Numbered from the stretch's first letter, positions 12,714 to 22,195 are shown. The stretch is DNA of 64,000 bases from Corynebacterium tuberculostearicum (GCF_016894265.1 NZ_CP069791.1:1674001-1738000), one strand, 5' to 3'. Made by a program: numbers and translations. Notes: generated from the letters alone by a model not told the origin.

Positions 12714-12760
12714 TTGCTCCCGGCTGTTTCCAACATCAGTTAAGACGCTGCCGGGAGCAA
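12714..12760. terminator. Bidirectional terminator between the ECF operon and acnR
   Basis: Perfect 11-bp inverted repeat TTGCTCCCGGC (12714-12724) and GCCGGGAGCAA (12750-12760) between two convergent genes. On the minus strand the stem is followed by TTTTGT, so it fits an intrinsic terminator for acnR. On the plus strand it follows the ECF ATPase gene without a T-run. Confidence 0.85.
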
Positions 12761-12776
12761 AAGTAGTTGTATGGGG

Positions 12777-13352
12777 TTACTGTGGGCTCGCCTGAGCACC
12801 GCGGATGGATTGCTCTACTAAGTCAAGAACATTCTCCAGCTCCGCTGTATCGCCCAAGGCAAGTCGATTAATGAATCCGTCCATAAATACCTCAAGATAG
12901 ATGGCTAAGGTATCGATTCCTACATCATCTCGTAGGCGACCCTTATCCGCATTAGATGCCAATCGTGCGCGAACGGCTTCATCACGAACCGATTGATTTT
13001 CTTTCCACCGAGCGGCGAACGAGGGGTCCGTGCGTAGCAGGGAGGTGATTTCCAAGCGAGTGGCCAGCCAATCGTGGCGCTCAGGATGTTGGAGCATTTC
13101 CCGCATGACTTCTACCAAGCCATTTTGAGCCACGACTTCGGCTTGACGAGCGGCATCTTCTTGCGCCAAGGCAAGAAATAGTGACTCTTTGTCACCGAAG
13201 TGGTGAAAAATTGCGCCACGTGACTTACCCGTCGCTTGCTCGAGTAGCCGAACAGTTGCTCCCTCGTACCCGTGCTCTGCAAAGCAGCGGCGGGCACCTA
13301 CGAGAATGTCGTGCCGGCGGCGGCTAAGTTCAGATTCGCTCACGATGGGCAT
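12777..13352 (-). CDS. acnR: TetR-type repressor of aconitase, AcnR
   Basis: TetR-family regulator of 191 residues. The N-terminal helix-turn-helix is visible at about residues 33-52 (TVRLLEQATGKSRGAIFHHF), preceded by the usual RRRHDILVGARRCFAEHGY helix. It lies directly downstream of aconitase on the same strand, as acnR does in other corynebacteria, where it represses acn. A matching operator is present upstream of acnA at 16560-16575. A ribosome site AAGGAGAG precedes ATG 13352. Two strong hairpins separate it from acnA, so it probably has its own AT-rich promoter at about 13370-13410 as well. Confidence 0.93.
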   Translation of the reverse strand: MPIVSESELSRRRHDILVGARRCFAEHGYEGATVRLLEQATGKSRGAIFHHFGDKESLFLALAQEDAARQAEVVAQNGLVEVMREMLQHPERHDWLATRLEITSLLRTDPSFAARWKENQSVRDEAVRARLASNADKGRLRDDVGIDTLAIYLEVFMDGFINRLALGDTAELENVLDLVEQSIRGAQASPQ

Positions 13353-13420
13353 AGTAGGGAACTCTCCTTAATGGGGGATATCTAAAGATTGTTTAATCAG
13401 TAATTTTAAATAAGAAATAA

Positions 13421-13492
13421 AGTCGACGTGACGAAACGCGGGGCCGCATTGCCCTTCCTGAGAGAGGGCGGTGCAACCCCGCGTTGTCGACT
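13421..13492 (-). terminator. Second hairpin between acnA and acnR
   Basis: Long stem: AGTCGAC (13421-13427) pairs with GTCGACT (13486-13492), AACGCGGGG (13435-13443) with CCCCGCGTT (13477-13485), and GCATTGCCC with GGGCGGTGC inside. It lies downstream of the first hairpin with respect to acnA transcription. T-runs are not obvious; it could terminate, attenuate or stabilise the acnA 3' end. Confidence 0.7.
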
Positions 13493-13498
13493 GAACTT

Positions 13499-13531
13499 AG
13501 TCCTTTAACCCATCGGTTGGGCTAAAGGACT
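13499..13531 (-). terminator. First hairpin after acnA
   Basis: Inverted repeat AGTCCTTTAACCC (13499-13511) and GGGCTAAAGGACT (13519-13531), 12 of 13 paired, loop of seven bases. It begins 12 bases after the acnA stop codon on the minus strand. Together with the hairpin at 13421-13492 it makes a double structure between acnA and its repressor gene. Confidence 0.7.
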
Positions 13532-13543
13532 GCGCGAAGACGC

Positions 13544-16369
13544 TTAGTTCTTGACCATCTGACGCAGAACGTACTGCAAGATGCCGCCGTGGCGGAAGTA
13601 GTCAGCCTCACCCGGGGTGTCGATGCGGACGTCAGCATCGAACTCCACGGCCTCGCCGGATTCCTTGGTAGCGGTTACGTGGACGGTCTTCGGGATGGAG
13701 CCATCGTTGAAGGCGGAGATGCCCTCGATGTCGAAGGTCTCCGTACCATCCAGGCCCAAGGACTCGTGGGACTCGCCCTGCGGGAACTGCAGTGGGATAA
13801 CGCCCATGCCAATCAGGTTGGAACGGTGGATACGCTCGAAGGACTCAGTGATAACAGCCTTCACACCAAGCAGGTTGGTGCCCTTAGCTGCCCAGTCGCG
13901 GGAAGAGCCAGTACCGTACTCCTTACCAGCAATGACAACGAGCGGAATGCCGGCTTCCTTATAGTTCTGGCAAGCATCGAAGATGAAGGCCTGCGGGCCG
14001 CCTTCCTGGGTGAAGTCACGGGTGTAGCCACCGGTGACGTCGACCAGCTGGTTGGCCAGGCGAATATTTGCGAAGGTACCGCGCATCATAACCTCGTGGT
14101 TACCGCGACGGGAGCCCAGGGAATTGTAGTCCTGGCGGGCAACGCCGTTTTCATCGAGGTACTGCGCAGCCGGAGTGCCCGGCTTAATAGCGGAAGCAGG
14201 GGAGATGTGGTCAGTGGTGACGGAATCGCCCAGCTTTGCCAGCACGCGTGCGCCCTTGATGTCTTCAACCGGGTTCGGCTCGGTAGGCATGCCGTCGAAG
14301 TAAGGAGCCTTGCGGATGTAGGTGGAATCCTCATCCCACTTGAAGGTCTCGCCCTCCGGCACGTCCAGGTTGCGCCAAGCATCGTCGCCCTTGAATACGT
14401 CGGCGTAGTCAGCCTCGTACATCTCGCGAGAGATAGCGGACTGGATGGTGTCCTCAATCTCCTGCGGGGATGGCCAAATGTCCTTCAGGAAGACATCGTT
14501 GCCTTCCTTATCCTGACCCAGCGGCTGTGCATCAAAGTCAAAGTCCATGGTGCCGGCGATGGCGTAGGCGATGACCATGATTGGAGAAGTCAAGTAGTTC
14601 ATCTTGACATCCGGGGAGATACGACCCTCAAAGTTGCGGTTACCGGAAAGGACCGCGGTCGCAGCGAGGTCATTCTCGTTGATGGCTGCAGAAACCTCGT
14701 CCGGCAGTGGGCCGGAGTTACCAATACAGGTGGTGCAGCCGAAGCCGGAGAGGTAGAAGCCCATGGCTTCGAGGTCCTTCCACAGGTCTGCACGCTGGAA
14801 GTAGCCATCAACAACCTGGGAGCCAGGAGCACAGATGGTCTTAACCCATGGCTTGGACTGCAGACCCTTTTCTGCTGCCTTACGGGCGATAAGGCCTGCG
14901 CCCACCATGACGGATGGGTTAGAGGTGTTGGTACAGGAAGTTATGGAGGCAATGGCAACCATGCCGTGGTCCAAGGTGAACTCGCCACCGTTTTGGGACT
15001 CAACGGTAATTGGGTTGGAGTGACGGCCCTTCGCGCCAATAGCCGAGGACTCGCCGTGACCCTCACGAGCCTTGTTTAAGCCGCCGGTGACGTCCTCCAT
15101 AGCTGGGGCGCCGCCTTCTGCGGACATGCGCTTTGCCTCGACAGAGGATTCGTCAACGCAAACCTCGTCGGTGGTGTAGTTAGCCAGATCCTTGCGGAAC
15201 TGCTCCTTGGCCTCGGTCAGCAGGATGCGGTCCTGCGGGCGCTTCGGGCCGGCAATGGAAGGAACAACGGTGGACAGGTCCAGCTCGAGGTACTCGGAGT
15301 ACTTTGCCTCTGGAGCGTCCTCCTCCAGCCACATTCCCTGTGCCTTGGCGTAGGCCTCGACGCGGTCGATCTGCTCCTGCGGGCGGCCGGTGAGCTCGAG
15401 GTACTTGGTGGTCTCCTCGTCAATCGGGAAGATCGCAGCGGTGGAACCGAACTCAGGGGACATGTTGCCGATGGTGGCGCGGTTTGCCAGCGGGACAGAC
15501 TTAACACCGTTGCCATAGAACTCAACGAACTTCTGAACAACGCCGTGCTCGCGCAGCATCTCGGTGATGGTAAGAACGACGTCGGTTGCAGTAACGCCGG
15601 TGGGAATCTCACCGGTCAGCTTGAAGCCTACGACCTTCGGGATGAGCATGGATACCGGCTGGCCGAGCATGGCAGCCTCTGCTTCGATGCCGCCGACGCC
15701 CCAGCCCAGAATGCCCAGGCCGTTTTCCATGGTGGTGTGGGAGTCGGTGCCGATACAGGTATCCGGGTAAGCGAGGCCCTCGTTGTCGAATACAACGCGG
15801 GACAGGTACTCGATATTTACCTGGTGGACAATGCCGGTTCCCGGAGGAACTACGCGGAAATTGGAGAAGTTCTCAGCACCCCAGCGCAGGAACTGGTAGC
15901 GCTCTTCGTTGCGCTGGTACTCGATTTCAACGTTCTTTTCCAGCGCATCGGTAGAGCCGAAAGCCTCAACGATGACGGAGTGGTCAATGACCATTTCGGC
16001 CGGGTTGAGAGGGTTAACCTGATCTGGGGTACCACCCAGTGCGGAGACGGCCTCACGCATGGTGGCGAGGTCAACAACGCAAGGAACACCGGTAAAGTCC
16101 TGCATGAGGACGCGCGCTGGGGTGAACTGGATTTCGGTGTCCGGCTCTGCCTCCGGATCCCAGTTTGCCAAGGCGTTAATGTGATCCTTGGTTACGTTCT
16201 TGCCGTCCTCGTTACGCAGCAGGTTTTCTGCCAGCACCTTGAGGGAGTAAGGCAACTTCTCCAAGCCGGAGACGGTGTTGATGTCAAAGTAGTCATAAGA
16301 CTTGCCGTTGACGTCAAGGGTCTTCTTGGCCTCGAAGGAGTTCAAGCTTTCAGTCACAGGGAGCTCCAT
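13544..16369 (-). CDS. acnA: Aconitate hydratase
   Basis: Aconitase of the TCA cycle, 941 residues, interconverting citrate and isocitrate in the cytoplasm. The three cysteines that bind the 4Fe-4S cluster are visible: C479 in [11 protein letters not shown] and C545 and C548 in [13 protein letters not shown]. The substrate-binding C-terminal domain contains [13 protein letters not shown] and [11 protein letters not shown]. Length and sequence closely match the corynebacterial AcnA class (bacterial IRP1-like). Start ATG 16369. The probable promoter, overlapping an AcnR site at 16560-16575, implies a 5' leader of roughly 150-180 bases. The acnR gene follows on the same strand. Confidence 0.97.
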   Translation of the reverse strand: MELPVTESLNSFEAKKTLDVNGKSYDYFDINTVSGLEKLPYSLKVLAENLLRNEDGKNVTKDHINALANWDPEAEPDTEIQFTPARVLMQDFTGVPCVVDLATMREAVSALGGTPDQVNPLNPAEMVIDHSVIVEAFGSTDALEKNVEIEYQRNEERYQFLRWGAENFSNFRVVPPGTGIVHQVNIEYLSRVVFDNEGLAYPDTCIGTDSHTTMENGLGILGWGVGGIEAEAAMLGQPVSMLIPKVVGFKLTGEIPTGVTATDVVLTITEMLREHGVVQKFVEFYGNGVKSVPLANRATIGNMSPEFGSTAAIFPIDEETTKYLELTGRPQEQIDRVEAYAKAQGMWLEEDAPEAKYSEYLELDLSTVVPSIAGPKRPQDRILLTEAKEQFRKDLANYTTDEVCVDESSVEAKRMSAEGGAPAMEDVTGGLNKAREGHGESSAIGAKGRHSNPITVESQNGGEFTLDHGMVAIASITSCTNTSNPSVMVGAGLIARKAAEKGLQSKPWVKTICAPGSQVVDGYFQRADLWKDLEAMGFYLSGFGCTTCIGNSGPLPDEVSAAINENDLAATAVLSGNRNFEGRISPDVKMNYLTSPIMVIAYAIAGTMDFDFDAQPLGQDKEGNDVFLKDIWPSPQEIEDTIQSAISREMYEADYADVFKGDDAWRNLDVPEGETFKWDEDSTYIRKAPYFDGMPTEPNPVEDIKGARVLAKLGDSVTTDHISPASAIKPGTPAAQYLDENGVARQDYNSLGSRRGNHEVMMRGTFANIRLANQLVDVTGGYTRDFTQEGGPQAFIFDACQNYKEAGIPLVVIAGKEYGTGSSRDWAAKGTNLLGVKAVITESFERIHRSNLIGMGVIPLQFPQGESHESLGLDGTETFDIEGISAFNDGSIPKTVHVTATKESGEAVEFDADVRIDTPGEADYFRHGGILQYVLRQMVKN

Positions 16370-16685
16370 TCCTTGTTAATAAACAGTGTGTTCTGTTTGG
16401 TACTCGCCGCCTTTCGTCACAGCGGGGCAGTGCTCAGCGTCAACGGTCACGAGTGTGACTCGACGCGACCATGGGGCCTGCTGTGTTGAAGGCGACAAAG
16501 AACGCGATGGTTCACCTAGATATTGTAGAGGCTAAAACCTTCGGTCGCTGCCATTGTAACAGTACAAGCGTTCTGTTTTCACCTTTTTGAGAAATTCGGC
16601 GAGTTGAGGGGATGGACGTCTGTGGCCCGCCCGTATCTTGGGGGAGAAGAAGTTTAGGAGCCCTATATATAAGGAAGAGATACAC
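16370..16685. promoter_or_regulatory. Divergent acnA / DUF6676 promoter region
   Basis: 316-base intergenic stretch between divergently transcribed acnA and the membrane protein gene. It holds the AcnR operator, two minus-strand -10-like TACAAT elements (plus-strand ATTGTA at 16553-16558 and 16522-16527) and, on the plus-strand side, the motif CCTATATATAAGGAAGAGA just before ATG 16686, which includes a TATATA element and the ribosome site. The 16370-16500 part, which would be the acnA leader, holds no clear hairpin that I can support. Confidence 0.6.
16560..16575 (-). promoter_or_regulatory. AcnR operator
   Basis: The minus strand reads CAGAACGCTTGTACTG. This is an imperfect inverted repeat (CAGAAC / GTACTG) that fits the AcnR binding pattern known from C. 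glutamicum, CAGNAC-N4-GTACTG in form. It sits next to a TACAAT -10-like element (16558-16553), so a bound repressor would block polymerase. Confidence 0.85.
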
Positions 16686-17150
16686 ATGGTTCCCGCGGGC
16701 GTAGATGTAGCTGATTTGGCAGGCCAGCTGGAAGAGGACGGCGTGGCCTACACGTCCCCAACGCTCAGCCAAGATGCACAGCTCAACGCGGAGGTAGCTC
16801 AAGGCTTGCGAGACGGTGACGGAGTGGCCGTGGTTGATGTGGTGGCTGATCGTACACCTGATGTCCGTGACATTGCCCAAGAGCTCCAGGATGCGACAGG
16901 TTTAAACACCGTCATCGTACAAACCCCTCGCCATGTTTCTTCCGTTAGTGACACTTATAGCCGCGCTGACATTGAGTCGGTACAGGCGCAGATCGCGCCT
17001 GGGGCTAACCAAGTAGACCTTCTGTCTGAGTACTACAGGGGGCTAGACCAAATCAGCTTCCCGGTCGGCGCAGTGGTGGGGGCAGTTGCCGTAATCGCCG
17101 TGATTGTATTGGTTGGCTCTTTCCTAGCGGCCGGCCGTCGCAAGCCCTAA
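16686..17150 (+). CDS. DUF6676 membrane protein (Rv1476-like)
   Basis: Protein of 154 residues with a soluble N-terminal domain and one C-terminal membrane segment (about residues 124-147, VGAVVGAVAVIAVIVLVGSF) ending in AAGRRKP, so the bulk probably faces out or in from a single anchor. In mycobacteria the same small gene lies between aconitase and the ripA/ripB cell-wall hydrolases, and here too it is between acnA and an NlpC/P60 gene. I therefore infer membership of that family; its function is unknown. ATG 16686 follows AAGGAAGAG. Confidence 0.8.
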   Translation: MVPAGVDVADLAGQLEEDGVAYTSPTLSQDAQLNAEVAQGLRDGDGVAVVDVVADRTPDVRDIAQELQDATGLNTVIVQTPRHVSSVSDTYSRADIESVQAQIAPGANQVDLLSEYYRGLDQISFPVGAVVGAVAVIAVIVLVGSFLAAGRRKP

Positions 17151-17495
17151 TAGTTGAAGAGGATCTACGGAAGCTGAGGGTGCGAGCCGGCCAGTAATGA
17201 AAGCCGGGCGAGAAGCGTGGAACATGGCCTTCCAGAATTCGACAAATAGTACCTGAAAATTAAGTTTGTTCGAGAAAGTATCGCGTTAGAGGGTGAAACT
17301 TTTGCGAGCCTTTGATGCGCGGAAAATTCGGGCAACTGTCCCGAAGGCGTGTACTGAAGAACTCCGGGCGAATGTGGATGACGCAGTTTCGTTCACTCAC
17401 GGGGTGCCGGGAGAGTCGGTTGCGGATTGGGGAGGCAGAAGTTCGGCCTGGACTTAGCGTGAGCCGGATGCCTAATTGGGGATCGTGGATGGGGC

Positions 17496-17548
17496 GGGGG
17501 AGTGGTCAAAGTAAACCCTTAGGGGTTGACATCCGGAGGGGGAGTGGT
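17496..17548. repeat. Direct repeat GGGGGAGTGGT, two copies 42 bp apart
   Basis: The 11-mer GGGGGAGTGGT occurs at 17496-17506 and 17538-17548. Between them is a small hairpin AACCC-TTAG-GGGTT. The 42-bp period equals four turns of DNA, so both copies would lie on the same face, as for cooperative binding of a regulator. Binding protein unknown. Confidence 0.55.
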
Positions 17549-17609
17549 TCAGTTGTCCTGGTCGTGGTCAGACTCGGGGTTGGTAGAGCGTATGGGACTC
17601 CGGTTTGAT

Positions 17610-17625
17610 AGTGATTAAAGTCACA
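17610..17625. promoter_or_regulatory. GlxR/CRP-like binding site
   Basis: AGTGATTAAAGTCACA matches the CRP-family pattern TGTGA-N6-TCACA in 9 of 10 fixed positions. In corynebacteria this is the GlxR (cAMP-dependent) motif. It sits about 1.24 kb upstream of the NlpC/P60 start. GGTAACAAAATC follows 11 bases later and, with GTCACA inside the site, resembles spaced MtrA half-sites, but that part is weak. Confidence 0.55.
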
Positions 17626-17668
17626 ATAACGGGACGGTAACAAAATCATTGCAGGTTAGGTGCACATG

Positions 17669-17703
17669 TTGAGTCATGTGAATTAACTTGACTCACGTGA
17701 ATT
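17669..17703. repeat. Tandem 16-bp repeat, 19-bp period
   Basis: TTGAGTCATGTGAATT (17669-17684) and TTGACTCACGTGAATT (17688-17703) differ at two positions only. Each copy contains the palindrome TGA(G/C)TCA. The arrangement resembles a double operator. The regulator is unknown; the TTGACT of the second copy also looks like a -35 box, but no good -10 follows at 17 bp. Confidence 0.6.
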
Positions 17704-18865
17704 GCGGGAAAATTGTGCGAAACGGGCGTGTCGTGACGTAAGGTTCGGGTGTCGACTCAGGAGACATTTCTTGCTTCCTGGGTTCATGGGCTTAGCCTTG
17801 ACTGTCACGAGAGAACTCGCACGGGTATGTGGGGAAGCACGCCTCGAGCGAAAGTTAGAACGTCGAGTGGCCGTTCTTGGAAGTCAATGAACCGGGACCT
17901 TTCGATAGCGATTGGGAACGCAGGCAAAGAACTTGAGCGATTACAATGTTCGAAAAATTACACATCAACCCACCTTCCGTTTATGAGGTGAGACGGGTTC
18001 ATTAGAACTCCACCGTGTGGAAATTTTGGTGCGAACCTTTATATGGCTAAGGCTGAAAGCCTGTTGTTGCAGAAGGTGCGTACGGAGAGGTCCATAGGGA
18101 TAGGGTCTGGGAACGCCGAATCACTCCACAAGGGTCAGCTTCGTGCGGCCTGTTCATGGTTTGTGGCTGCTTGCCCTCGACGGCTCGGTAGTACTAAAAA
18201 GGCTAGACCTTTTGGGTTCCGGTCGGCGCCGCGGCGAGGTCTGCCAGAACCCGTAGAGCAGTTCTCACGGTGCTCAGTGCAACGAAGACGTGATCGGGGC
18301 ATACGGAATCGCGGGTTGTTAGACGCATCCTGGAGCGTATGTCGCGCACAGCGAAGAATAGAAGTGGATTTCGCAGTCGTGGGAATTTGTTTGAACAGAG
18401 AATAGTTGTAGACCATTTGTGGCCGACTTGTCGGACTCACGCAAGTAGACTTTTAGGCTCTCTTGTCGGAGCACTAGTTGGCTGGATATCGCTGTTGTGG
18501 GGAAACAGTAGCGGTTAGAGTCATCCAGTATCGGCGCAGCAATCGTCCTCAACTCTCTCTAGTTCCAACATGAAAGCCCTAAGTCTGCTGAGCGTCCACA
18601 GAATGTGCACACCCGGAGTGAAGTCTCAGCCAATGTAGGCAGTCCAATACCAGTTACCGCTCTAGTGTCTGCGGGCGCCAGGGGATAGTTTCGCGTAGCT
18701 ATAGATATCTAGTCGAAGCGATTTCCTAGGCCACCCAATAAGGCATGCGATAACGCCTGTGTTTGTGCGAAATATGCAGGCGGGGAGCCCGGGCATACCT
18801 ATGTCCGGAGGTCTTCGTGGACTCTCACAAAAGGAGCAGGGTGGGCCCAAACTAGGAGTATTTCA

Positions 18866-20320
18866 GTGGCCACCATTCGCCTTCCGCGCATTCGACATGT
18901 TCGCGCTTTCATTGCTGCAGTAGCAGGTACCGCAGCCATTTCAACACTTTCCACCGTAGCCCCAGCAGGTGCCGATGAAGTATCGACGCCAAACCCGGGT
19001 TCGGTCCAGGACCAAGAGTCAGACCACGTAGCAATTGACCGTGCGGTTGCCAATGCAGATTCGCTGCAGGCCGCTGTGGAGGAGTCCCGGGCAGAGCTAG
19101 GTCGCGCGGAAGCAGATGTTTCCGGAGCGGAAGACCGTATTGCTCAGATCGGAACCCAATTGGAACAAGTGAACGGCGACCCGGGCACTAATGAAGAGTA
19201 CGTTGCCAGCTTGGAAGATGAGCTGCGCCAGGCCGGTGAGGAAAAGCGAGAAGCCGAGAATCGTGTTGCGCAGGAGCGCCGAGAGTTGGCCCAGAATGAA
19301 GCGCGACTAAACGCTACCCAAAGGTTTGCGGAGGCCACTTTTGCCCGCCAGCAGCAGGCTGCGCCCCAAGAGGAGGCAGCAAGCGGGATGCAGCTCTCGC
19401 AGCAGGATTCTCTTCCAACCTCGCCAAATCAAGTTGATAATCTTGATTCTGCAGCTCCGGCTAACGCCTTTACGGTCAATTCTGAAGACTTGACTTCCGA
19501 GGACAAGTCTCAGGGCTTTACGGATGAGGTAGTAGATCGGGGATCGCTTGAGGCTCCTGGCAGTGCGGACGTTGCCGATAATCCGGAGGCTCCATCCGTT
19601 GCTGAGCAGGATAAGACTACTCCAGAAGCGGACTTTGGAAACGCCCTCAACAAGGGTGCTACTCCGACGTTCCAGAACGTCGATTTCGGCACTGGGTCCT
19701 CTGTTAACGATGCGCTCGGACTTGCGAATGATATCGCTGCAGCCGTTGATGAGGACGATGTGCGCACCCTCATGCAGGGCTCTTCTGACTTGCTTGGTTT
19801 GGGCAGTCCGAACACTGCACCTGCCGCCAATGTTGATGCTCCCGAATTGGATGAGGTAACTGAGTCCGAGGAAACCACCACTGGTGCAGACGCGGGCCGA
19901 GACGCTCAGATCGAGGCCGTGATTTCTCGCGCTGAGTCTCAGGTCGGCGTCCCTTATGTGTGGGGTGGCGGCGATAATAATGGTCCTACTGGTGGGCTTC
20001 GCGATGGTGGCGTGGCTGATTCCTTCGGTGACTTCGGTCAGTCTGGCTTCGATTGCTCGGGGCTAGTCAAGTACGCCTACGCGGCAGCCGGCCTGGACCT
20101 TCCTCACTACACTGGTGCGCAGTACCAGCAGGGCAAGAAGGTTCCTCGTGCGAATGCACAGCGCGGTGACCTTATCTTCTACGGAGCTGGTGGAAGCCAG
20201 CACGTAGCTATCTACCTAGGCGACGGCCAAATGATTGAAGCGCCACAGTCTGGTCAGACTGTTTCAGTAGTCCCAGTACGCTGGGGTGGCGCTACTCCGG
20301 ATGTCGTGCGCCTTCTCTAA
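18866..20320 (+). CDS. Secreted NlpC/P60 peptidoglycan endopeptidase (RipA-like)
   Basis: Exported cell-wall hydrolase of 484 residues. It has an N-terminal signal peptide (basic start, hydrophobic core, likely cleavage after APAGA near residue 36), a coiled-coil region rich in E, A and R at about 50-165, a long acidic serine/threonine linker, and a C-terminal NlpC/P60 domain with catalytic C397 (FDCSGL), H446 (GSQHVAIYLG) and third polar residue E458. Such enzymes cut peptide bonds in septal peptidoglycan. GTG 18866 follows an AGGAG site seven bases before. The aconitase-DUF6676-NlpC order matches mycobacterial acn-Rv1476-ripA. Confidence 0.92.
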   Translation: MATIRLPRIRHVRAFIAAVAGTAAISTLSTVAPAGADEVSTPNPGSVQDQESDHVAIDRAVANADSLQAAVEESRAELGRAEADVSGAEDRIAQIGTQLEQVNGDPGTNEEYVASLEDELRQAGEEKREAENRVAQERRELAQNEARLNATQRFAEATFARQQQAAPQEEAASGMQLSQQDSLPTSPNQVDNLDSAAPANAFTVNSEDLTSEDKSQGFTDEVVDRGSLEAPGSADVADNPEAPSVAEQDKTTPEADFGNALNKGATPTFQNVDFGTGSSVNDALGLANDIAAAVDEDDVRTLMQGSSDLLGLGSPNTAPAANVDAPELDEVTESEETTTGADAGRDAQIEAVISRAESQVGVPYVWGGGDNNGPTGGLRDGGVADSFGDFGQSGFDCSGLVKYAYAAAGLDLPHYTGAQYQQGKKVPRANAQRGDLIFYGAGGSQHVAIYLGDGQMIEAPQSGQTVSVVPVRWGGATPDVVRLL

Positions 20321-20351
20321 TCTCCAACTTTTGGTTGGTATGGTTTAGGGC

Positions 20352-21425
20352 ATGACTGACGCACAACAGAATGCCCAAAACTTCGACGCCCTCCTCGTTC
20401 TTTCTTTCGGTGGCCCGGAAGGAAACGAGGAGGTCGTTCCTTTTTTGGAGAACGTTACCCGAGGCCGAGGTATCCCTCGCGAGCGGCTAGAAGTGGTGGG
20501 CGAGCATTATTACCACTTTGGAGGGGTAAGTCCGCTCAATGCACTTAACCGCGAAATCATCGATCACCTCGAAGTGGAGCTGAAAAAACGCGGACATAAT
20601 CTACCTGTCTACTTTGGCAATCGAAATTGGCATCCCTTTGCCAGTGAGACTGCGGAGAAGATGTCTCAGCACGGGGTGCGCAAGGTAGCTGTCTTCGCTA
20701 CCTCTGCATGGGGTGGGTACTCCGCATGCCGGCAATATGATGAGGACATTCAGCAGATGCGTGAGCATCTGGCGGAGCAGGGGTTGCCGGACATTGAATT
20801 TACTAAGATTCGCCAATTCTTCGATCATCCGAAGTTCGTGGCCGAAATGGCAGCCGCCGTCACAGAGGTCTGGGGACAGGTTCCGGAAGAAAAGAAGGAA
20901 TCCACTCGCATGCTGTTTACCGCCCATTCGGTTCCCGTCGCGCACGATAACGTGGGCGGTGCGGAAGGCGATAAAAACCTTTACTCCCGCCAGGTAGCAG
21001 AGGCGTCGCGGTTGGTGGCGTCGCAGGCAGGTATTTCTGACTACGACCTCGTATGGCAGTCACGTTCGGGCAACCCACGCACTCCGTGGCTCGAGCCTGA
21101 CATTGTCGTTCACACCACTGATATCCACCACAACGAAGGTATCGACACGGTAGTGGTGTGTCCGATTGGCTTCATCTCTGATCATATGGAGGTTATCTGG
21201 GATCTCGATTCCGAGCTGCAGAAGGCGGCAGACGAGATGGGTGTCAAAGTCCTGCGCACCCGGACAGCGGGTCCGACTCCACGGTTTGCGGAGATGGTCG
21301 TTGATCTCATCGATGAGCTAGAGCAGGGCCGCGAGTGGGAGACCAGCGGGAGTGTCACGGTGCAAGGGTGCACAGTCAATGGTGCGCCGTGTGCGGCGGG
21401 GTGCTGCGATATCTGGTCCCGCTAA
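20352..21425 (+). CDS. hemH: Coproporphyrin III ferrochelatase
   Basis: Ferrochelatase of 357 residues that inserts iron into the porphyrin; in Actinobacteria the substrate is coproporphyrin III (CpfC). Family motifs include [11 protein letters not shown] at the N-terminus, the conserved FTAHSVP segment with the catalytic histidine, and [17 protein letters not shown]. Three C-terminal cysteines ([16 protein letters not shown]) may bind a 2Fe-2S cluster as in other actinobacterial enzymes. A -10 hexamer TATGGT (20339-20344) ends seven bases before ATG 20352, so it may be leaderless. It follows the NlpC/P60 gene by 31 bases. Confidence 0.95.
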   Translation: MTDAQQNAQNFDALLVLSFGGPEGNEEVVPFLENVTRGRGIPRERLEVVGEHYYHFGGVSPLNALNREIIDHLEVELKKRGHNLPVYFGNRNWHPFASETAEKMSQHGVRKVAVFATSAWGGYSACRQYDEDIQQMREHLAEQGLPDIEFTKIRQFFDHPKFVAEMAAAVTEVWGQVPEEKKESTRMLFTAHSVPVAHDNVGGAEGDKNLYSRQVAEASRLVASQAGISDYDLVWQSRSGNPRTPWLEPDIVVHTTDIHHNEGIDTVVVCPIGFISDHMEVIWDLDSELQKAADEMGVKVLRTRTAGPTPRFAEMVVDLIDELEQGREWETSGSVTVQGCTVNGAPCAAGCCDIWSR

Positions 21426-22195
21426 CGGGCAAATTCTCCAAGCGCATAAGACACGCCCGTCATGCGAGCCTGGCGTATGTGGCGCCACAAGCGAAGCAAT
21501 TGTGGGTCAAGGCTGTGGTCATTGATGTGGTCAGTGACGGTTTCGATGATTGCGGCTACCCGATCGGCTCGGGCAAAGAGCTTGGCTGCTCGAGCTGGCG
21601 TTGAGTGGGGAAGGCCAGGTGTGTCATAGAAGTCGCTCAGGGTTCCCACGGTGAGGCGGGGGTTGGGCAAGGCCTCGGTGCTATACCCGGTTGCGGCGAT
21701 GAGATCGGCGGACTCATTGGTTGCTTGGGAAAGGAGTGCGTCGGCTTCACCGGGGCTTAGCCAGGCGGGCGCGGGGAGCTGCTGCTTTTCGACGACCACT
21801 TGCCACGCTGTATGGCTGTGGTGAATGTGGGGGATGAGGACTAAGTTACGCAAGGGATCATTGGTACGAACTATGATTGCCCCGGCAGAACTTTGTGCGG
21901 CCGCGCGATAAGACTCCGATCCTGCCGGCAATGCAGGCGGCTCGCCTGGCCCGGACAGTGCGAGGCGCACAATAGGCTCTGCACGTACACCGCGATGAGC
22001 CGTAAGCTCGGAGGTCTCCGCGCGCAGCATGGCTAGCAGATCGACGAAGGGGGATTCGTCCCAGCATTCTGGGCGTCCGCCAAGCTCAGTAAGCGCGTCC
22101 AGCAAGTCATCGGTGGTTTCATGCCCCCATAGCCACGAGCCAAGCCAGACGGCGGTGTTTTGTAAAGGTGACCATACTTCGGCGCGCATATCCAT
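21422..22195 (-). CDS. Conserved hypothetical actinobacterial protein
   Basis: Protein of 257 residues that I do not recognise by function. It is tryptophan-rich at the N-terminus ([12 protein letters not shown]) and mostly soluble and helical after that, with a C-terminal [24 protein letters not shown] take ATG 22195 as the start: a TAGACT -10 (22209-22204) ends eight bases before, while the extension to 22414 runs through the divergent gene. It overlaps the hemH stop by four bases on the opposite strand. Confidence 0.75.
   Translation of the reverse strand: MDMRAEVWSPLQNTAVWLGSWLWGHETTDDLLDALTELGGRPECWDESPFVDLLAMLRAETSELTAHRGVRAEPIVRLALSGPGEPPALPAGSESYRAAAQSSAGAIIVRTNDPLRNLVLIPHIHHSHTAWQVVVEKQQLPAPAWLSPGEADALLSQATNESADLIAATGYSTEALPNPRLTVGTLSDFYDTPGLPHSTPARAAKLFARADRVAAIIETVTDHINDHSLDPQLLRLWRHIRQARMTGVSYALGEFAR

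Larger units (their letters stand above)
17151..18865. other. 1.7-kb stretch without a convincing gene
   Basis: No reading frame on either strand looks like a protein: the longest (120 codons at 18043-18405, 98 at 17312-17608) are arginine-, glycine- or cysteine-rich, have no ribosome site and show no family. Base composition is near 50 percent GC against a higher level in the flanking genes. The first half holds several repeats and regulatory-like sites (listed separately), and small hairpins such as TTCGGG-N7-CCCGAA (17327-17345) and TGGAA-N7-TTCCA (about 17219-17235). It may be a very long 5' leader, a non-coding RNA or the remains of deleted genes. Confidence 0.7.

Noticed and set aside
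16370..16500. Additional operators in the acnA leader
   Set aside because: A CACGAGTGTGACTCG stretch looked like a partial CRP site but matches only one half.
18043..18405. 120-codon plus-strand frame in the 1.7-kb gap
   Set aside because: Cysteine- and arginine-rich with random-looking composition and no ribosome site; likely a chance frame.
17151..18865. c-di-AMP riboswitch, RNase P RNA, tmRNA or group II intron in the gap
   Set aside because: I searched by eye for the conserved cores of these RNAs and did not find them.
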